Origin: Arthrobacter sp. MYb214
GTDB taxonomy: Bacteria; Actinomycetota; Actinomycetes; Actinomycetales; Micrococcaceae
DNA length: 64,000 bases
Assembly (NCBI RefSeq): GCF_002979865.1
Contig: NZ_PCPZ01000002.1
Coordinates: 1-64,000, forward strand
Reading direction: 5' to 3'
Part shown: piece after piece, positions 9,280 through 19,525 of the stretch
Numbering within the stretch: the stretch's first letter is position 1
Layout of the letters: each line of letters starts with the position of its first letter
Translations under genes and position numbers: made by a program
The notes under the pieces: generated by a model
Seen by the model: the letters and a program-made list of their open reading frames with translations, nothing else
Databases searched by the model: none
What the model was told of the DNA's origin: nothing

Positions 9280-10208
9280 ACGTGGCCAATCCTGCGATCG
9301 AAAAGACCTTGGCCTTTGCCGAATTCGATACCACGTTGATGTCAGCGGCGAAGGATTCGCCCTGGCTGGGCAATGGCGCGGTAACCGAGGAATTCAACCC
9401 GTCCTTCCCGGTGCTCGAACGCCTGCTGAGCATCCCGGTCCGCAACAAGGCGGTCACCAGATCGGGCCGCTTTGCCCAGGGCGTGGACGCATGGCTGGCC
9501 CATGAATTGCGCCGTGCCGGATTCGATGCGGATCTGGTGTGGCCGCGTCCCGAGGCGCCCCGGGTCTTGTCCAGCGACATCCTGGAACTGCTGCGCAAGC
9601 TGCCGGAGCGGCTGGCCGACGAGGTGCACGAGTCCATCATGGCGGGCAAGGCGGGCAGCATCGACGCGCGCATCCTGGGCCGCGCCTACATGAAGCAAAC
9701 CGACGTGGTGATGACCCATTGGTCCACCGGTCCCGAACTGCTGCTCAGCACCAAGGCGATGACCTCATCCTTCGGCAAGAACCTGGCCAACCGCTATGAA
9801 GAGGCCTATGGGGATGCGGCTAACCTGCGGGCCCGCTACCCGCTGGCAGCCGTCGGGTTCTTCTTCGTGCAGCGTGCCACGATCCTGGAATCCGAGCCGG
9901 CTGCCTTCCGCCGCACCGTGGACATGATCCGCAAGCTGCGCGACTTCGGCGACGGCTTCGGGTACACCGCCACCGGCCTGCTGCTGGTGGATTGGGATGA
10001 GAGCGCGGAGCATCCCGAAGTGAAATGCGTCCACGCTCCGGTGCCCGCGGATATTGCCGCGCCGCAGTTCCTCAACGCCATGGTCGATGCGGTCCTGAAG
10101 GTCACCCCGATCGACCTGCACGAGGCCGCTCGCGCTCGCCGGGCCGGAGAAGTTGCCCCGCTGCCGGGCCACGGCTCCGTGGACGAACAGCAGGACGCCC
10201 TGTTCTAG
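9276..10208 (+). CDS. XamI-family Type II restriction endonuclease
   Basis: The 310-aa product resembles RE_XamI family enzymes, most clearly in the SIDARILGRAYMKQTDVV, HWSTGPELLLSTK and SSFGKNLANR blocks (residues about 128-170). The Asp, Glu and Lys residues in this stretch probably form a PD-(D/E)xK-like nuclease centre; that is inference. XamI itself cuts GTCGAC, so this is the first site to test. It overlaps the methylase stop codon, giving a minimal two-gene operon. A GTG two codons downstream (9282) has better spacing to GAGGGG and is an alternative start. Confidence 0.72.
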   Translation: MNVANPAIEKTLAFAEFDTTLMSAAKDSPWLGNGAVTEEFNPSFPVLERLLSIPVRNKAVTRSGRFAQGVDAWLAHELRRAGFDADLVWPRPEAPRVLSSDILELLRKLPERLADEVHESIMAGKAGSIDARILGRAYMKQTDVVMTHWSTGPELLLSTKAMTSSFGKNLANRYEEAYGDAANLRARYPLAAVGFFFVQRATILESEPAAFRRTVDMIRKLRDFGDGFGYTATGLLLVDWDESAEHPEVKCVHAPVPADIAAPQFLNAMVDAVLKVTPIDLHEAARARRAGEVAPLPGHGSVDEQQDALF

Positions 10209-10212
10209 GCGG

Positions 10213-10830
10213 TCACATCACCGGCACGGCGGAGGCCGGATCATCGGATCCGAACTGCGCGGCGAATCCCTGGACCGGTGCCGGGCCGGCCATGAGGCTC
10301 GGGGCTGGCATCGCACTTTCGGGAAGGTGGATGGCCACGTGGTCCTCGGAGGCCTGCGGCAATTGCGCGGCCCACTGCCATGCGGCCTCGGTGGCCCGGT
10401 AGATGAACTTCAGCTGCCCATCGTGCTCGAAGCTGCGCTCGCGCTGCCACAGTTCCGAGCGCTCGTAGAAGGCCCAGGATGCCGGGTTCTGCGAATCGAT
10501 GACGCTGATCGGAGTTTTGCCCGAACGCAGCGCGTGGGCAAGGCGCAGCGACGTCGCATGCTGGCGGATGCCCAGGCGGCGGTAGTCCGGGCGCACGGCC
10601 ATGCAACCGAGCTCCACGGCGTTCATCGAAGAAGTCGGGGCAATGATGGAATCATGCACGAGGCCTGCGGCAACCAAGGTGCCCTGGTCGCGCACGGTCA
10701 CAAGCAGCGAGAGCCGGTCGAACTTCTGGTTCCAACGCTGGTCGACCAGGGGGTAAAGGGTCGTTAATTCGGCGCGCTGGGCCGGCTGAACGCATAGGGA
10801 TGACAAGGAAAAGTTCAGGTTTTCAAACAC
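10213..10830 (-). CDS. GNAT family N-acetyltransferase
   Basis: A 205-aa acetyltransferase with the acetyl-CoA-binding motif A at about residues 77-100 (AVRPDYRRLGIRQHA), a small variant of the usual RxxGxG/A loop, followed by a helix and the SQNPASWAFYERSELW motif B region. The C-terminal 35 residues are poorly conserved and rich in Pro and Ala. The substrate is unknown. It converges on the restriction endonuclease gene, with the two stops 4 bp apart. Confidence 0.78.
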   Translation of the reverse strand: MFENLNFSLSSLCVQPAQRAELTTLYPLVDQRWNQKFDRLSLLVTVRDQGTLVAAGLVHDSIIAPTSSMNAVELGCMAVRPDYRRLGIRQHATSLRLAHALRSGKTPISVIDSQNPASWAFYERSELWQRERSFEHDGQLKFIYRATEAAWQWAAQLPQASEDHVAIHLPESAMPAPSLMAGPAPVQGFAAQFGSDDPASAVPVM

Positions 10831-11239
10831 TGGGTACGGTCCTAAATTCTAAGAACGAACGAAAGATGAGGCTTTTGCGCGGTGGAAAAATCCACTGCGC
10901 GGTTTCGTTGGCCTTGAGGGGACCGATGCCGGCGGCTTCCGGCAACTTCCTTGTAGGGTCCAGTTTGAGCTCGATGAGCTAGAAAAATTATGGAGTCTAA
11001 AGTCCCTTTTTGACAAGTGGAAATGGGTACTTTTAGGTGAATCGCAAATAAACTATTCGGCGCTGTTTTTCTGCTCTACTCATTGCCTGATCCGCGACTG
11101 TTCGAACCTGCGCTGGAAGCGGCATTTCGGCGTGTTCCGGGGACGGATTCCGGGCGCTGGAACCGGTGGCCGATTTGGAGTGAGGTCCTCGGCCCGGTAG
11201 GATTGCTTATGCGCTTGGCTTGCAAGTCAGGGCGCAGAT
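10831..11239. other. Intergenic region between GNAT gene and tRNA-Val
   Basis: No gene can be supported in these 409 bp; the only open frames are short and lack ribosome sites. It contains a 10-bp hairpin at 10877-10900 with an AAAA loop and a promoter-like sequence at 11010-11038. The segment around 10985-11070 is clearly richer in A+T than its surroundings. Confidence 0.5.
11010..11038 (+). promoter_or_regulatory. Promoter-like sequence upstream of tRNA-Val
   Basis: TTGACA (11010-11015) and TTAGGT (11033-11038) are 17 bp apart. The next annotated gene on this strand is tRNA-Val about 200 bp downstream, so this may drive the tRNA or a small RNA. Confidence 0.4.
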
Positions 11240-11316
11240 GGATCTTTAGCTCAGTTGGTTAGAGCGTTCGCCTCACACGCGAAAGGTCGCTGGTTCGAGT
11301 CCAGTAAGATCCACCA
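11240..11316 (+). tRNA. tRNA-Val (anticodon CAC)
   Basis: The cloverleaf has acceptor GGATCTT/AAGATCC, D-arm GCTC/GAGC, anticodon stem TTCGC/GCGAA with loop CTCACAC, and T-arm GCTGG-TTCGAGT-CCAGT. The 3' CCA is encoded (11314-11316). Confidence 0.97.
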
Positions 11317-11320
11317 AGAA

Positions 11321-11349
11321 CGAAAGCCACCGCAATGCGGTGGCTTTCG
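11321..11349 (+). terminator. Terminator after tRNA-Val, also facing the LLM gene
   Basis: A 12-bp stem (CGAAAGCCACCG with CGGTGGCTTTCG) closes a 5-nt loop 4 bp after the tRNA. It lies between convergent units and could serve both. Confidence 0.8.
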
Positions 11350-11372
11350 CTGTTTTCGGGACAGCCAGGATC

Positions 11373-12419
11373 CTAGGCGCCAAGCAGCTGGTGCACCATG
11401 GGCTTGACCTCTTCTCCGAGCAACTTGATGCTGTTCATCATCGCCTCGTGCGGCAAGGAACCGGCAGAGTACTTGATGTCAACGCGCGACAAGCCCAGCT
11501 GCTGGGCCACCTTGGCCATCTTCCGTGCCACAGTTTCCGGGCTGCCGGCCATCATGGCTCCCTCGGGCCCCATGGAAGCCTGCAAGCGCATCTTGCTGGC
11601 CGGCGGCCAGCCTCGTTCGGCGCCCAGCCGATTCATGGTGCGCTGGTAATGCGGCCAGAGGGTTTCCAGGGCCTCCTGGTCGGTGGAAGCCACCAAGCCA
11701 TGGAAGTGCGCCGAGACCGGCAATTCTCCATGGCCGAACTCCTTCAGCGCACGGCGGTAGAGGGTTGCCAAGCCTTCGAAGGCCGAGGGCTGGCCGCCGA
11801 TAATGGCCAAGCACAACGGCAAGCCATGCCGGGCCGCGCGGGTGACCGACTGCGGGCTGCCACCCACGCCCACCCAGGTGGTCAAGGGCTGGTCTTCCAG
11901 CAGCGGGTAGATCTGCTGGTTGCGCAAGGCGGCGCGGTGCTTTCCCTGCCAGGAAACCGGGGTGCCGTGGCGGAGCTTGGCCAGCAGATGCAGCTTCTCT
12001 TCGAACAGGTCCTCGTAGTCTTCAAGATCCAGGCCGAAGAGCGGGAAGGATTCGATGAAGGAGCCGCGGCCTGCGATGATCTCGACTCGCCCGTTGGAGA
12101 TCGCGTCCAAGGTGGCAAAGCGTTCGTAGACGCGCACCGGGTCGTCGCTGGAGAGCACGGTCACCGCGGTGCCGAGCTTGATGCGCTGGGTAGTGCTGGC
12201 CAGGGCGGCCAGAACCATTTCGGGGGAGGAGATGGCATAGTCATCGCGGTGGTGCTCGCCGACACCGAAGAAATCAAGACCCGAGGCTTCGGCCTGCTGC
12301 CCCTCGGCGATGACATTGCGGATCACCTGGGCATGGCTCAGCGGGTTGCCCTGGGCATCCTCGGTGATGTCGCCGAAGGTCTCGGCTCCGATTTCTGGCA
12401 ATGGGAACTGCGTATTCAT
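11373..12419 (-). CDS. LLM class flavin-dependent oxidoreductase
   Basis: A 348-aa TIM-barrel protein of the bacterial luciferase-like monooxygenase superfamily, expected to use FMNH2 or F420. The typical features are GEHHRDDYAISSPEMVLAA near residue 53, LGTAVTVLSSDDPVRVYERFATLD, and GRGSFIESFPLFG. It resembles the group annotated as putative oxidoreductases of unknown substrate. The ATG at 12419 follows GGAGGA with normal spacing; a longer frame starting at 12461 lacks a ribosome site. Monocistronic, converging on tRNA-Val. Confidence 0.88.
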   Translation of the reverse strand: MNTQFPLPEIGAETFGDITEDAQGNPLSHAQVIRNVIAEGQQAEASGLDFFGVGEHHRDDYAISSPEMVLAALASTTQRIKLGTAVTVLSSDDPVRVYERFATLDAISNGRVEIIAGRGSFIESFPLFGLDLEDYEDLFEEKLHLLAKLRHGTPVSWQGKHRAALRNQQIYPLLEDQPLTTWVGVGGSPQSVTRAARHGLPLCLAIIGGQPSAFEGLATLYRRALKEFGHGELPVSAHFHGLVASTDQEALETLWPHYQRTMNRLGAERGWPPASKMRLQASMGPEGAMMAGSPETVARKMAKVAQQLGLSRVDIKYSAGSLPHEAMMNSIKLLGEEVKPMVHQLLGA

Positions 12420-12620
12420 TGGATCCTCCGGATTATATGCAAACACATCTAACTTCTGCATGGTGCAACCAACTGCCGAGCGCCGGTATTCCAGTGGCCG
12501 AAAATACCCTTAAATGTGTTCGGCGATACCTCCCGAATTCGCCACGTTCCCGACAACTTTTCATGCACGGGTTGTATGGTGAATCCCATGGGAAAAACTT
12601 TGGATGAGGGGGCATGATTC

Positions 12621-14291
12621 GTGGCGCATCGATCTAGCGAGGAACAGGCCGCCTCGTCGAATGCCGTAGGCGAGGATCCGGCTCCGCTAGCTGGCGTCTT
12701 GCCCCGCATTGCCACTAGTGAGATCAACATGGGCTTCCATCCGGCAGAGCCCGCCGAAGAGCCGGCAACGGCATCTGAACTACCGCTCAATACGGCGGTC
12801 AGCGCCAACGTGGCGGCTGCCGATGTCTCGGATATCGAGTGGCGCACCGGCCAGGTCCACACCACCGATGAGGGCATTACCCTCATGCCTACCCGCGCCA
12901 ACCCGGTGGCCCGTCGGCTGCTGGCGAAAATGTGGATCTCGGATACCCCTCCCACCGAGGCGCTGAACATCGTTGAGCGCCTGCAGGGCACCCCCTACGC
13001 CAACCCCAAGGTCAATGTGGACCAGGACGCGTCCAACCGGCGCACCATGGAGTTCGCGCTGGATTTGGGCGAGACCTTGATCCGCTACGGCGCAGGCGCC
13101 TTGGAAGTGGAAACCAGCGTGATCGCGGTGACCGCGGCACTGGGCTTGAGCCACTTGGATGTGGACATCACCAACCAGTCCCTGCATTTGAACTACAGCC
13201 CGCCGGACGCCGAAAGCTACTCGGTGCTGCGTGTGGTCCGCTCCTACACCTCGAACTACGCCGGCATGGTGCTGGTGCACGAACTCGTCTCGGATATCAT
13301 TGCCGGCGGCGTATCGCGATCCGTTTCAGCGAAGCGGCTGAAGGACATCACGCGGCAGCCCAAGCCGTTCCCGCGCTGGATCGTCGCCTGCGGCCGGGCC
13401 GTGTTCGCGGCCGCGTTCGTGCTCTTCATTGGCGGCTCGTGGGCTGGTGCGCTGGTGGCGATGCTGTCCTCGAGCCTCGTGACGCAGATCGGCCGATACG
13501 GCTCGCGCTGGAGAGTGCCCGAGTTCTTCACTATCGCGGCCTCGACATTGGTGGTCACCGGCATTGCCTTGCTGGGGCATCAATTCCACGCTCCGCTGGA
13601 TCCGGCGCTGGTGGTCTCTGGCGGCATCTTGCTGCTGCTTCCGTCGGGCAGATTCGTTTCGGCATTGCAGGATGCCATCAACGGCTTCCCGGTGACAGCG
13701 GTAGGCCGGTTGTTCTCGGCCAGCCTGATCTACGGGGCGATCCTCTGCGGAATTGCTACGGCCCTGGTGATCTCGGATCTGCTCGGGGGAGAGAAGGTCG
13801 ACGTTCACCAGATCGTCCAAACCGACTATCCGGCCTGGCTGCTGGTGGTCTTGGTGGGCGTGGCCATTGTCGCCGGTGCGGTCACCGAGCAGAGCGCGCT
13901 GCGCCTGCTGCTGCCTACCGCCGGCATTGCGGTCGGCGGCTACCTGGTGCAGCTGCTGGCCGAAAGCATTGGACTCGGAGACCGGGCTACCCCGGCGCTG
14001 GTCGCCACGGTGATCGGTTTCGCCGCGCGGCTGGCGGCGGACAAACTCCGCTCCCCGCAGCTGGTGCTAGCGGCTCCTGCGGTCATGTTCCTGCTTCCGG
14101 GCCTGATGATCTTCCGCGCAATGTACGGCATCGTCATCAACGTCAATGACACCGCCACGGGACTGGTGGAGATGTTCAACGCCATGGCGATCATGCTCTC
14201 CATCGCTGGCGGCGTCGTCTTCGGCGATACGCTGTGCCGTCCATTGACCTCCAGCGCCCGGCGTGAGCGCCGGCGGATCCGCCGACGCTAG
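12621..14291 (+). CDS. thrE: ThrE-type threonine/serine exporter
   Basis: A 556-aa integral membrane protein. About 110 hydrophilic residues precede the ThrE (DUF1212) domain, with its RTMEFALDLGETLIRYGAGALEVETS start near residue 140. About ten hydrophobic segments follow, including a C-terminal ThrE_2-like half. In Corynebacterium ThrE exports L-threonine and L-serine by proton-motive force. It starts with GTG behind GAGGGGG. The last codons overlap the convergent ung gene by 4 bp. The basic tail SSARRERRRIRRR ends the protein in the cytoplasm. Confidence 0.85.
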   Translation: MAHRSSEEQAASSNAVGEDPAPLAGVLPRIATSEINMGFHPAEPAEEPATASELPLNTAVSANVAAADVSDIEWRTGQVHTTDEGITLMPTRANPVARRLLAKMWISDTPPTEALNIVERLQGTPYANPKVNVDQDASNRRTMEFALDLGETLIRYGAGALEVETSVIAVTAALGLSHLDVDITNQSLHLNYSPPDAESYSVLRVVRSYTSNYAGMVLVHELVSDIIAGGVSRSVSAKRLKDITRQPKPFPRWIVACGRAVFAAAFVLFIGGSWAGALVAMLSSSLVTQIGRYGSRWRVPEFFTIAASTLVVTGIALLGHQFHAPLDPALVVSGGILLLLPSGRFVSALQDAINGFPVTAVGRLFSASLIYGAILCGIATALVISDLLGGEKVDVHQIVQTDYPAWLLVVLVGVAIVAGAVTEQSALRLLLPTAGIAVGGYLVQLLAESIGLGDRATPALVATVIGFAARLAADKLRSPQLVLAAPAVMFLLPGLMIFRAMYGIVINVNDTATGLVEMFNAMAIMLSIAGGVVFGDTLCRPLTSSARRERRRIRRR

Positions 14292-15061
14292 GCTTTCGGC
14301 AACGACCAGTCAATCGGCTTCTGTCCGCTGTCGGACAGGAGCCGATTGATGCTTGAGAAGGGCTTGGAGCCGAAGAACCCGCGCGAGGCTGAGAGCGGCG
14401 AGGGGTGGGCGCTTTGCAGCTGCACGGCGTTGGACAGGGACTCGGAGAGTTTCTGCGCATGCTTGCCCCAGAGCAAAGCCGCCGGAGGCCGCGGACGGTC
14501 ATTGAGCGCGGTGAGGATGGCATGCAGAATTGGCGCCCAACCCAGCTTCTGATGCGAGCCGGCATTGCCAGCGGCTACGGAGAGCACCTGGTTCAGCAGC
14601 AAGACGCCTTCGGAAAGCCATGGACTGAGATCCGGATGCGCGACCGGCTCCAGTCCCAGATCGGAGTGCAATTCCTTGTAGATATTGGCCAAGGAGCGCG
14701 GCAGCGGACGCACCTGCTTGTTGGCCGCGAAGGCCAAACCGTTTGCGTGGCCGGGTGTCGGATATGGGTCTTGGCCAACAATTAGGACCTTGACTTCGGA
14801 CAATGGCAGGCTCAGTGCGCGGAACGTCACCTCCGGTGCCGGCAGGATCTGTTCACCGGCCGCCGAACGGGCCGCCAAATCGGTGGCCAGGGAACGCAGC
14901 AACGAGTCCTGCTCGCAGAGTGCCGGTACCCAGTCTGCAGCGATAAACCCGTGGTCGGCCATGGATTGGGCACCATGGTAGAACGGGAAATCAGCCGCTT
15001 CGTACACTGGTGTCCGAGCTGGCTGGGGTGCATCGAAAAGTGCTGGCTGCAAATCGTCCAT
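14288..15061 (-). CDS. ung: Uracil-DNA glycosylase, family 1
   Basis: A 257-aa enzyme that removes uracil from DNA, the first step of base-excision repair. The catalytic GQDPYPT motif with Asp98 is at residues 96-102, and the HPSPLSASRGF motif with the second catalytic His lies near residue 221. Length is normal once a variable N-terminal ~25 residues are allowed. It converges on thrE with a 4-bp overlap. No clear Shine-Dalgarno sequence precedes the ATG. Confidence 0.95.
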   Translation of the reverse strand: MDDLQPALFDAPQPARTPVYEAADFPFYHGAQSMADHGFIAADWVPALCEQDSLLRSLATDLAARSAAGEQILPAPEVTFRALSLPLSEVKVLIVGQDPYPTPGHANGLAFAANKQVRPLPRSLANIYKELHSDLGLEPVAHPDLSPWLSEGVLLLNQVLSVAAGNAGSHQKLGWAPILHAILTALNDRPRPPAALLWGKHAQKLSESLSNAVQLQSAHPSPLSASRGFFGSKPFSSINRLLSDSGQKPIDWSLPKA

Positions 15062-15217
15062 AGGGGTAATTGTGCCGTTTTTCTGGCGTGCCTGTGCTCG
15101 GCCACACGGTGTTAGGCAAGCAGATTGGTTAGAATATCGGTGGTATGTCTACCGATGGTGGATTACATGCATAGCCGAAACCCGAGAAAACTGGTCCAAT
15201 GACAGAGGTGAGAACGT

Positions 15218-15508
15218 ATGGCTGAGAATGAATTGCTGGTGGATTTCGTCATGAACCCGGATTCGGAATTGGATGAGCGTTCGCAACAGATCCTCAACCT
15301 GGAAAAGTTGTGGTGGAAGTATGCCGGGGCCAAGGAACAAGCCATTACCAAGCAGTTTTCGATGTCGCCGACGAATTACTACCAGCTGCTGAACCAGCTG
15401 ATTGAAACCGACGCGGCACTGGCCTACGACCCGATGTTGGTCAAGCGCCTGCGCAGAGCACGTTCCACAAAACGTCGCGTGGGCGGTAAGGTCGGCACGG
15501 GACGATAA
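15218..15508 (+). CDS. DUF3263 domain-containing protein
   Basis: A 96-aa protein matching the actinobacterial DUF3263 family: the ILNLEKLWWKYAGAKEQAI, MSPTNYYQLLNQLIE and DPMLVKRLRRAR blocks are characteristic. The pattern suggests a small helical, possibly DNA-binding protein with a basic tail; the function is unknown. AGAGGTGAG precedes the ATG. It is followed 42 bp later by the LytR_C gene, an association kept in many actinobacteria. Confidence 0.88.
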   Translation: MAENELLVDFVMNPDSELDERSQQILNLEKLWWKYAGAKEQAITKQFSMSPTNYYQLLNQLIETDAALAYDPMLVKRLRRARSTKRRVGGKVGTGR

Positions 15509-15550
15509 CCCTGCCTGCCGTGACCAATCAGACCTCGAGCAAGGACAAGA

Positions 15551-16156
15551 ATGACCAACTACCCGCGTGACGAATTTGATCGCGTTCCGGAGTTCAGCAC
15601 CCGTGTGGGTTCGCACCACGCCCACGGATGGGCGCAGTCCGCCGCGTCGAAGTCAACCGGTGGGAAATTGCGCTGGGTAGTGCTGACCGCTGTACTCGTG
15701 CTGGTGATCGGTGCCTTGTCCTTCATCTTCGGCCCTCAGCTCAAGGAGACCCTCGCGACTTCCACGGGAAGCGACACCTCGCAAACCCAGGAAGTCACCG
15801 CCGAGCCCTCCGTGGAACCCACACCTAGTGAATCCGCATCGCCAACGAGCACCATCGATGACGAAGACGTGCTCTACGGCCAGCTGATTGGCGTGTACAA
15901 CGCGGCAAGTGTTGCCGGTCTGGCTAATGAAGGCGAAGACGCCATGGCCGAAGCCGGGTTCACCAGCATTGTGGCCGACAACTGGACCAGGCCCGCAGAA
16001 GTCTCCACGGTTTATTACATGTCCGAGTCCTACCGCACTACCGCTGAAAAAGCTGCAGAAATCCTGAATATCGACGAAGTTCTGCAGACCAGCAACATTC
16101 CGAACCGGGTCACCGTGGTTCTGGGCTCCGATGACACCCTGGGGCTAAACGAATAA
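15551..16156 (+). CDS. LytR C-terminal domain-containing membrane protein
   Basis: A 201-aa protein with a cytoplasmic N-terminus of about 38 residues, one membrane anchor (about 39-59), a Ser/Thr/Pro/Glu-rich linker (about 75-105) and a C-terminal LytR_C domain starting at VYNAASVAGLANEGEDAM. The domain is common in envelope proteins linked to LytR-CpsA-Psr enzymes, though the catalytic LCP part is absent here. A role at the cell wall is inferred. It sits just upstream of the groEL regulatory region. Confidence 0.85.
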   Translation: MTNYPRDEFDRVPEFSTRVGSHHAHGWAQSAASKSTGGKLRWVVLTAVLVLVIGALSFIFGPQLKETLATSTGSDTSQTQEVTAEPSVEPTPSESASPTSTIDDEDVLYGQLIGVYNAASVAGLANEGEDAMAEAGFTSIVADNWTRPAEVSTVYYMSESYRTTAEKAAEILNIDEVLQTSNIPNRVTVVLGSDDTLGLNE

Positions 16157-16191
16157 TTCGTTCATAATTCCATTCGCTCAGAGCCGATCGG

Positions 16192-16218
16192 CTTGCACTC
16201 GCCATGCGAGAGTGCCAA
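16192..16218 (+). promoter_or_regulatory. CIRCE operator 1 (HrcA-binding)
   Basis: CTTGCACTC-N9-GAGTGCCAA follows the CIRCE consensus TTAGCACTC-N9-GAGTGCTAA. The arms are 9 bp with a 9-nt spacer, as expected for HrcA repression of groEL. A -35-like TTGCAC overlaps the left arm. Confidence 0.9.
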
Positions 16219-16226
16219 TATTTGTA

Positions 16227-16253
16227 TTAGCACTCATGCGTTGCGACTGCTAA
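16227..16253 (+). promoter_or_regulatory. CIRCE operator 2 (HrcA-binding)
   Basis: TTAGCACTC-N9-GACTGCTAA has a perfect left arm and one mismatch in the right arm. It starts 8 bp after the first CIRCE, so the groEL leader carries two tandem operators. Confidence 0.85.
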
Positions 16254-16350
16254 CGCCGGTCGGCTTTTGCGTTCTCCAAGAACTTCATGAAGCACCGGAC
16301 AGCGGATGCAGGGCGTGGGAGTGGAAAATACCTCAGATAGCGAGAGCTGA

Positions 16351-18090
<1,740 letters not shown>

Positions 18091-18124
18091 GCTTCCCGCA
18101 CGCACTAAGCACGCAGTAATCGCG

Positions 18125-18163
18125 CCGATGGCCCGGATCCTTTCGAGGGATCCGGGCCATCGG
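18125..18163 (+). terminator. groEL terminator
   Basis: A perfect 16-bp stem (CCGATGGCCCGGATCC and its complement) closes a 7-nt loop 34 bp after the groEL stop codon. Confidence 0.85.
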
Positions 18164-18189
18164 CCGTTTAACGTGGGACAAGCGTTGCA

Positions 18190-19080
18190 CTATAGCCAGC
18201 TGTGCAACAGCTCCAGCTCGGTGCCCAAATTATTCCGCGCGCGCTGCTCCCAGCGCCGGGATCCGGCTTGGGTGCCGTAGATCAGTTCTTTCTCCAACAG
18301 GCCGCTGAGTATCTTGCTGCGCCCGGCAGCAAGCACATGGCGGGGAAGATGCCCGTACTCCTTGTAGATGGCCTCGGCATAGCGCTGGTAGGCCGGAGCG
18401 GGGCGGGCCAGGACCTCCAGATCGGCATCGCAGAGGATATGGCCCAGGCGATCGGTTTCTGCCGGGGCATGCTTGGCGGTGAGCATGACCAGCCCGCTGA
18501 CCTTCGAGACGGCACCAGGGGAGAGGACTCCCCATAGCCGTTCACGGGCCAAGGTGGCCGATTTGAACTCGTCTTCGCTGGTTCCTGCGTAGACGGCGTC
18601 GTGGAACCACGCAGCGAGTTGGAGCAGCATGAGTTCTTCGGGATCGGCCTGGCCTTCAGCCAGCCAGTCGATGGCTTCGAGCACCGAGAGCAGATGCACC
18701 CGGTCGTGGTAGTGGCGATGGCTCTCGGACCAATAGCCCAACAGCTCGGTTCCGAGCTGAGGCTCGGTGGGCAAGGTGCGGGACCAACGCCGGGTGAGGA
18801 CGGTGCCCAGCTTCTCCGGACGGTATTTGGCTGGTATCCGAATCCCGGACTTGACCAGTGCGCGGACCAGCTCGGATCCGGAGACTTCAAGGGCGCCAGC
18901 TGCCACGAGCCGATCGTAGCGTTCGCGAGGCACATCGTAGTGATCCCGGTCGAAAGCGCGGCGGGAGATTTCTTGCTGCCCGGCGAACTCATGGAGTTCA
19001 GCCAATGAAGTATCCGACACCAAGTGGGCAAAGAGCGTGCCGTGGGCAGGCCAGCGCGGCGGGTCGATCAGAATGCTCAT
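18190..19080 (-). CDS. DUF4031-HD domain fusion protein
   Basis: A 296-aa two-domain protein. The N-terminal ~85 residues match DUF4031: MSILIDPPRWPAHGTLFAHLVSDTSL, then RRAFDRDHYDVPRERYD. The rest is an HD-type metal-dependent phosphohydrolase-like domain, with HYHDRVHLL and WFHDAVY supplying the His and Asp residues. The enzymatic substrate is unknown; a nucleotide or phosphoester hydrolase is the family-level guess. The ATG at 19080 gives the family start but has only a weak ribosome site. Confidence 0.82.
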   Translation of the reverse strand: MSILIDPPRWPAHGTLFAHLVSDTSLAELHEFAGQQEISRRAFDRDHYDVPRERYDRLVAAGALEVSGSELVRALVKSGIRIPAKYRPEKLGTVLTRRWSRTLPTEPQLGTELLGYWSESHRHYHDRVHLLSVLEAIDWLAEGQADPEELMLLQLAAWFHDAVYAGTSEDEFKSATLARERLWGVLSPGAVSKVSGLVMLTAKHAPAETDRLGHILCDADLEVLARPAPAYQRYAEAIYKEYGHLPRHVLAAGRSKILSGLLEKELIYGTQAGSRRWEQRARNNLGTELELLHSWL

Positions 19081-19123
19081 AAGGCTAAGCCTACTGATCA
19101 ACCGGCCGTCGCGTCTGCGGTTT

Positions 19124-19414
19124 TCAGTAACGGAACAGCGAGGTGTTGACCTGCTCGACCTCTTCGTACTGCATGGAGGCATGGTTCAAGGCCGTGGCAA
19201 TGCTGCTCAGCGCCTCTTCGATCTGCACATGGGTTGAGCGCCATTCGGCCACGATCGACTGGAAGGAGGCCGCGGCGGAACCCTGCCAGGTGCTTTGCAA
19301 CTGGTCCAAGTTCATTTGCATGGTCGAGACCTCATTGCGTAGCCGGTCAATGGTGTTCATGACGGCCTGGGATTTAACCTGCATCTCGCCGGTGTTGGTG
19401 GAGAACGTACTCAC
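19124..19414 (-). CDS. WXG100 family (ESAT-6-like) protein
   Basis: A 96-aa helical hairpin protein of the WXG100 family. The turn motif TWQGSAAASF is near the centre, with amphipathic helices on both sides and a C-terminal YEEVEQVN segment resembling the YxxxD/E export signal. Such proteins are usually secreted by ESX/Type VII systems or act as partners of larger toxins. It starts with GTG behind AAAGGA. No EccC ATPase, membrane component or toxin gene is in the window, so it is an orphan here. It ends 43 bp before the DUF4031-HD start on the same strand. Confidence 0.85.
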   Translation of the reverse strand: MSTFSTNTGEMQVKSQAVMNTIDRLRNEVSTMQMNLDQLQSTWQGSAAASFQSIVAEWRSTHVQIEEALSSIATALNHASMQYEEVEQVNTSLFRY

Positions 19415-19472
19415 TGGAATCGTCCTTTCTGGAATGAGCGGTTTGATCACTGATGCACTCACCTTAGAAACA

Positions 19473-19510
19473 CCACACCCCGTGCCGGGCAAAACCGGCA
19501 CGGGGTGTGG
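19473..19510 (-). terminator. Terminator of the two-component operon
   Basis: A perfect 16-bp GC-rich stem (CCACACCCCGTGCCGG and its complement) with a 6-nt loop lies 16 bp beyond the histidine kinase stop codon. Confidence 0.85.
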
Positions 19511-19525
19511 AGAAAGCCATCGGCG

